From assembly GCA_006247105.1 (NCBI GenBank), contig CM016929.1, forward strand, positions 1,054,001 through 1,118,000: DNA of 64,000 nucleotides, given 5' to 3'. This stretch comes from Giardia muris (Eukaryota > Fornicata > Diplomonadida > Hexamitidae). Shown here one piece after another: positions 60,066-64,000 of the stretch. Made by a program: the position numbers and the translations under genes. The notes beneath the pieces were generated by a model. It made no database searches. It was not told the origin of the DNA and was given only the letters and a program-made list of their open reading frames with translations. How positions within the stretch are numbered: position 1 is the first letter of the stretch; every line of letters begins with the position of its first letter.

Positions 60066-61025
60066 TCATTGGTGCCTCTCCGCCTTCTTGAGGACGTCCC
60101 GTGCTGTCGGACGTCTCTCGGGATCCTTCGAGAGCATCCGGGAGATGAGGACAGCAAGTTCTGAGGGACGACCCTCGAGAGGAGGAGCAGGCGTGTTTTC
60201 GAGGATAGCTGCTACATTCCTGAATGGACGACCCCCAGTGCACATCTCATATCCAATCACCCCCAGGGCCCAGACGTCGACCGGGAAGGAGTACTGCGGC
60301 TCCGGATCATAGAGCTCAGGGGCCATGTAGAGCTCCGTCCCTGCGATCGTGCTCATCTGGCGAGACCTGGCGGCATCTCGAACGAGTCCGAAGTCTGCGA
60401 GGACGAGCCTTCCATTTGGAGCAAGGAAGACGTTCCCCGGCTTCAGGTCTCTATGGACGAGCCCCCTCTCGTGGAGGTAGGCAAGACCGCTCGCCATCTC
60501 CCGAAGGCATCTCCACACCTCATCGTCCCTGAAGGGCTCTCTCCTCTCCCCGCGCCCCCGGACCTCGTCGAGGAGCGTCCCGGAGCACCACTCCATCACG
60601 AGGTAGGCGGTCCCGTTGTCCGGGTCGTCGTGCACCCGGTGGTAGCGGAGGACGTGGGGGTACTCGAGGGAGGGAATGGTCCCCATCTCCCTTCGGAGGG
60701 AGTCGACGATCGTCCTCTCCATCTCCTCGTACTCGACGACCTTCAGGGCGCAGTTCCCGTGCTCCTCGGACCAGGCGGAGAAGACGGTCCCGAAGGCCCC
60801 CCTTCCGATCTTCCCCGTAAGCTGGAAGGACGAGAGCTCATCGGGAAGGTCGGGGAGGTGGACCTTCTTTCTGAGGAGGGGCGTGATCTTCTTCTTCCCG
60901 TCGGGAAGGCCGTTGGCGACGTCCTCTGCCGTCCTGCCCTCCCCGTCCTTCAGGTCCCTCTCCAGAAGGAGGAGGCCGACGCACTCCTCGTGTCCTCTCC
61001 CCACTGCATGCATCAGGGCCGTCAT
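60066..61025 (-). CDS. NEK-like protein kinase with one N-terminal ankyrin repeat, probably 5'-truncated, 319 aa
   Basis: Residues 1-40 hold a single ankyrin repeat (MTALMHAVGRGHEECVGLLL). The kinase domain follows (about 66-315) with GKIGRGAFGTVF (72-82), Lys95, HRDLKPGNVF (191-200), DFG (211-213) and the APE-type MAPELYDP. All catalytic residues are present, and the loop and 'G-T-x-x-Y-M-A-P-E' wording fit the NEK group, greatly expanded in Giardia. In most Giardia NEKs the kinase precedes the ankyrins; here it follows. The ankyrin array is cut immediately upstream, where sequence homologous to VSP genes begins on the other strand. The frame stays open to 61508, but that part is the mirror of the VSP coding region. 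The ATG at 61025 is therefore the best available start, possibly not the original one. Confidence 0.72.
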   Translation of the reverse strand: MTALMHAVGRGHEECVGLLLLERDLKDGEGRTAEDVANGLPDGKKKITPLLRKKVHLPDLPDELSSFQLTGKIGRGAFGTVFSAWSEEHGNCALKVVEYEEMERTIVDSLRREMGTIPSLEYPHVLRYHRVHDDPDNGTAYLVMEWCSGTLLDEVRGRGERREPFRDDEVWRCLREMASGLAYLHERGLVHRDLKPGNVFLAPNGRLVLADFGLVRDAARSRQMSTIAGTELYMAPELYDPEPQYSFPVDVWALGVIGYEMCTGGRPFRNVAAILENTPAPPLEGRPSELAVLISRMLSKDPERRPTARDVLKKAERHQ

Positions 61026-61141
61026 GCCTGAGGGGTTCGGCTCGGTCGAGGAGTCTTTCAGCCATAGCCGGTGCAGTACTCGGGACGATCGACCGCTCCT
61101 CCGGGAGAGCAGTACCGGAGATCGACGTCCTCGAGGGCTCG

Positions 61142-62878
61142 ATGGGGGTGAAGAACGCGAGAGCCCTCTCGTGTACGGAAGGAGGTGCGTCAGGCAACTG
61201 CAAGACGGGGAGCTGCCTCGACCTCGGGACGCTGGGGAAGGTCTGCAAGGAGTGCAGTGACACGAACCAGGCCTCGATCGACGGGACGTGCAAGGCCCCA
61301 ACAGCAGGCACGGACTGTACGGAGGCCGCAACCACTGGTGTCTGTACGGCATGCACAGGGACCTACTTCCTCTTCTACGGGGGGTGCTACAACCAGGCCA
61401 GTGGAGGCGAGGGCGCTGCTCTCTGCTCGGCGGCATCGAACGGGAAGTGCTCAAAGAGGGCCGAGGATGCGACAGGCATCTTCGTGAAGGGGAGCAAGGA
61501 TGCTCCAACCGGCCTCTACACCTGTGATGATAAGACGAACGGGGTTCCCAACTGCGTGGCCTGTGACTCCCCCGCCACCAACAAGCCCAAGTGCAATGCG
61601 TGCAGGACGGGCTTCCTCCCGGATCAGGACAAGTCAGAATGCATCCAGTCCTCCCTCCAGCACTGCCTCCTGGTGACCGATGCTGACACCTGTCACACCT
61701 GCGAGGATGGGTACTACGTCTCCAACAAGGTCTGCGTCCCCTGCTCCTCGGGCTGCAAGACGTGCGACTCCAGCGGCTGCTCGGAGTGCCTCGAAGGATA
61801 CTACTCCACTGGCACTCCTATCACCTGCACGAAGTGTTCTGTCGAGAACTGCAGGACATGCACAGCCGATGGATGTACCGCCTGCCTCGACGGATATGCG
61901 AAGACAGGAACGGGGACCAATACAAAGTGCATCCCGGTCGGAGGAGCGGACGTCAAGGACCCCCACTGCTCGACCGCCTCGGCTCTCGCTCTGAACGGGA
62001 CCTTTGCGATCTGCAAGGAGTGCCAAGCAGGCTTCGTCCCCGTGGACGGCGTCTGCCAGTCGAGCACCACTGCCCCCGCCAGCAACGTCTGCACCTCCAA
62101 TGGCAACAAGTGCGCCTCCTGCAAGAACGGCTTCATGCTCTACGAGGGCGGGTGCTACTCCTCCTCCAGGGCTGCCTCCCTCGGGATCTGCACCTCGTCC
62201 TTCCTCGTCGGAGACCAGCGGGCCTGCTCCAAGTGTAAGGCCGGGACCGTCCCGATCGATGGGGCGTGTGTCGAGGTCGGGTCGGCTCTCTCGAGGGCGA
62301 ACATCGAAGATGTCTGCAAGAAGAGTGACGACAGCCCCGTCGACGCCTCCTCGACGTCCTGCGACAAGTGCGGGACGAATGGAGGAACAAACTACTTCCT
62401 CCTCAACGGGGGCTGCTACCCCGCAGGAACAAGCAATGCGGGCTCCCTTGGGAACAAGATCTGCTCAACGGCCGCCAATGGGGCCTGCATCCAGACGGCC
62501 CAGGACAGCCCCTTCCTCCTCGAGGGGACCCAGCTTGTCTCCTGCTCCTCAAAGATGTCAGGATGCGTGGCGTGCAGCGATGCCTCGACCTGCTCGAAGT
62601 GCGGGGTCGGGTATGTGGAGACGCCCTCCAGCAACGCCTGCACTCCCTGCTCCGTCGAGAACTGCGCCTCGTGCTCCGATGCCGCCACCTGCACGACCTG
62701 CCTCGACGGGTCCGCCCCCGCCGCCACCGACCCGAAGTGCAAGGCCCTCGAGGCTTCCGGCTCCAGCTCCTCGGGGCTCTCGGGGGGTGCCATTGCGGGG
62801 ATCGTCATCGCCGTCCTTCTGGTCCTGGGAGGCCTCGGGGGCTTCCTCGGTTGGTGGTTCGGATGCAGGGGGAAGTGA
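61142..62878 (+). CDS. Variant-specific surface protein (VSP) without signal peptide, 578 aa
   Basis: A cysteine-rich ectodomain with 20 CXXC motifs and several GGCY-type motifs (YGGCYN, EGGCYS, NGGCYP), then a serine-rich stalk, one hydrophobic segment (GAIAGIVIAVLLVLGGLGG) and the short cytoplasmic tail CRGK at the very end. This is the build of Giardia VSPs, the switching coat proteins of trophozoites. The usual N-terminal signal peptide is missing: the frame begins MGVKNARALSC, which corresponds to mature sequence. Without a leader the product could not enter the secretory route, so this is more likely a silent cassette than an expressed gene. It lies head to head with the truncated kinase gene, and an AGTGAA signal overlaps its stop. 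Confidence 0.9.
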   Translation: MGVKNARALSCTEGGASGNCKTGSCLDLGTLGKVCKECSDTNQASIDGTCKAPTAGTDCTEAATTGVCTACTGTYFLFYGGCYNQASGGEGAALCSAASNGKCSKRAEDATGIFVKGSKDAPTGLYTCDDKTNGVPNCVACDSPATNKPKCNACRTGFLPDQDKSECIQSSLQHCLLVTDADTCHTCEDGYYVSNKVCVPCSSGCKTCDSSGCSECLEGYYSTGTPITCTKCSVENCRTCTADGCTACLDGYAKTGTGTNTKCIPVGGADVKDPHCSTASALALNGTFAICKECQAGFVPVDGVCQSSTTAPASNVCTSNGNKCASCKNGFMLYEGGCYSSSRAASLGICTSSFLVGDQRACSKCKAGTVPIDGACVEVGSALSRANIEDVCKKSDDSPVDASSTSCDKCGTNGGTNYFLLNGGCYPAGTSNAGSLGNKICSTAANGACIQTAQDSPFLLEGTQLVSCSSKMSGCVACSDASTCSKCGVGYVETPSSNACTPCSVENCASCSDAATCTTCLDGSAPAATDPKCKALEASGSSSSGLSGGAIAGIVIAVLLVLGGLGGFLGWWFGCRGK

Positions 62879-62883
62879 GTGAA
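62878..62883 (+). terminator. AGTGAA polyadenylation signal after the first VSP
   Basis: Begins at the last base of the TGA stop of the first VSP and matches AGTRAA. The second VSP cassette begins only about 15 bases later. Confidence 0.65.
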
Positions 62884-62889
62884 TGGTGA

Positions 62890-64000
62890 AGGGGAGGGAA
62901 GAACGCGAGAGTCCTCTCGTGTACGGAAGGGACGGCATCAGGCAACTGCAAGGCGGGGAGCTGCCTCGACCTCGGGACGCTGGGGAAGGTATGCAAGGAG
63001 TGCGCGACCACGACTCGAGCTGCTGAGTTCCCAATCGACGGGGAGTGCACCTCGACCAGTGGGAACGATTGTGTCAATGCGAACAACGGGACGTGCAGCT
63101 CGTGCGGGAATGCAGCCAACAACTTCCTCTTCTACGGGGGCTGCTACAGCACTCAGACAGCTGGAAAGGGGCAGGCTCTCTGCAAGACGGCATCGAACGG
63201 GAAGTGCTCAGAGAGGGCTGATACTGCGACGGGCATCTTCGTGAAGGGGAGCGACTCCAACCCCTCAGGCCTCTACACCTGCGACGACGAGACGAACGGG
63301 GTTCCCAACTGCAAGACCTGCACCTCCCCCGCCGCCGACAAGCCGACCTGCACGGAGTGCGCCTCCGGGTTCGGGCCTGTCGTGGAGAGCCTCGATGCAC
63401 CAACGATCACCTCCTGCGTCAGCTGCTCATCGAACGAGAACTGCAAGAGCTGCATGCAGATCGGGACCAGCTTCGTGTGTCTCGAGTGCAAGGATGCCAC
63501 TCACGTCCCCGTCAACGGGAAGTGCGTCCTCAAGGACAGTGCCTCCTCCTGCACCCCTGCCTCCAGCGCCGGGAAGTGCACGGCCTGCAAGGAGGGGAGC
63601 CTCTTCTTCCACGACGGCTGCTTCAGCCCCGAGAGCCTCAAGAGCCTCGGGATCTGCCTCGAGTCCTTCTCCGTCCCGGGCTGGTCCGAGGTCCTCTGCG
63701 GTAAGTGCGGGAAGGGGCTCGCCCCCGTCGACGGGAGGTGTCTGAAGGTGGAAGGGGGGAAGGCCGATTCGACCAGCTCATGCACGACGAGCCAAAATGG
63801 AACTCAGGTCGGGGTCTGCGACTCCTGTGGGTCCTCGAGCACCTACTTCCTCTTCAACGGGGGGTGCTATGCCCAGTCAAAGGAGCCCGGGAACAAGCTG
63901 TGCACGGCAATGACGACTCGGACGGCAGACGGGACCTGCTCGACCCCGACCTCCATCGCCTTCCTCAAGGACACCAAGCTCTACCTCTGCGGGGACACGA
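62890..64000 (+). pseudogene. Second VSP cassette, no start codon or signal peptide; 3' end beyond window
   Basis: An open VSP-type frame runs from just after an in-frame TGA (62887-62889) to the window edge with about ten CXXC motifs and YGGCY and NGGCY motifs. It begins GKNARVLSC, matching the first VSP from the same point (KNARALSC), and shares further blocks such as GSCLDLGTLGKVCKEC and DDETNGVPNC. No ATG precedes the homology, so this copy cannot be translated alone as a secreted protein. It sits head to tail behind the first VSP after about 20 bases. I call it a donor-type cassette or pseudogene; the rest of it, including any CRGK tail, is not visible. Confidence 0.8.

Noticed and set aside
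60453..61260. Two forward frames of about 190 codons opposite the kinase
   Set aside because: Antisense to conserved kinase motifs; composition typical of shadows in G+C-rich genes.
61026..61508. Upstream extension of the NEK-like kinase frame (161 more codons)
   Set aside because: It is the exact mirror of the VSP coding region and reads as arginine/serine/proline-rich nonsense; VSP cysteine spacing shows the forward strand is the coding one.
62879..63244. Forward frame with an ATG at 62884 over the second VSP
   Set aside because: It is out of frame with the CXXC pattern; the frame starting at 62890 carries the VSP motifs through to the window edge.

Overview
The window looks like nuclear DNA of a diplomonad, most likely a Giardia of moderate to high G+C such as G. 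muris. The grounds are: intronless, tightly packed eukaryotic genes on both strands; short A/T-rich tracts directly before start codons in place of long promoters; AGTRAA polyadenylation signals on or just after stop codons; 'TALM'-type ankyrin proteins and a NEK-like kinase; and, at the right end, cysteine-rich surface proteins of the variant-specific surface protein (VSP) type with CXXC and GGCY motifs, the first ending in a membrane anchor and the tail CRGK. The species name is inference.

Left part (1-27 kb), housekeeping genes: DNA polymerase alpha catalytic subunit (cut by the left edge), a large helical protein of unknown function, tRNA-Ser(AGA), an ankyrin-RING protein, an unrecognised 936-residue protein, the rRNA/tRNA cytidine acetyltransferase NAT10/Kre33, a cytosolic carboxypeptidase followed at once by a tubulin-tyrosine-ligase-like enzyme (an eraser and writer of tubulin glutamylation side by side), a helical RING protein, a Yip1-family membrane protein, ribosomal protein L27a, a MAP kinase kinase, the pseudouridine synthase Cbf5/dyskerin, ornithine cyclodeaminase and an FG nucleoporin-like protein.

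Middle (27.2-47.1 kb): one uninterrupted 19.9 kb reading frame for a 6637-residue protein with the layout of a dynein heavy chain. The AAA1, AAA2 and AAA4 nucleotide sites look degenerate, AAA3 alone keeps a textbook Walker A, and the place of the microtubule-binding stalk is only about 130 residues long. This is the most unusual gene in the window.

Right part (47.3-59 kb): a cyclin-dependent kinase with a PGTAIRE helix, ribosome biogenesis factor BOP1/Erb1, eIF5A, the NatA auxiliary subunit NAA15, structure-specific nuclease SLX1, a small coiled-coil protein, and a large zinc-finger reading frame with no ATG upstream of the finger.

Right end (59-64 kb): the character changes. A 1.1 kb decayed stretch with ankyrin remnants is followed by a 5'-truncated ankyrin-kinase gene lying head to head with a head-to-tail pair of VSP cassettes. 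Neither cassette has a signal peptide and the second has no start codon. This looks like the edge of a recombining antigen-gene array.

Several genes serve translation and rRNA/tRNA maturation (NAT10, Cbf5, BOP1, L27a, eIF5A, NAA15) and several serve the microtubule cytoskeleton (CCP, TTLL, dynein-like protein, NEK-like kinase), as expected for an octoflagellate. Spacers are extremely small: 0, 6, 8, 14, 18 and 21 bases at different junctions.
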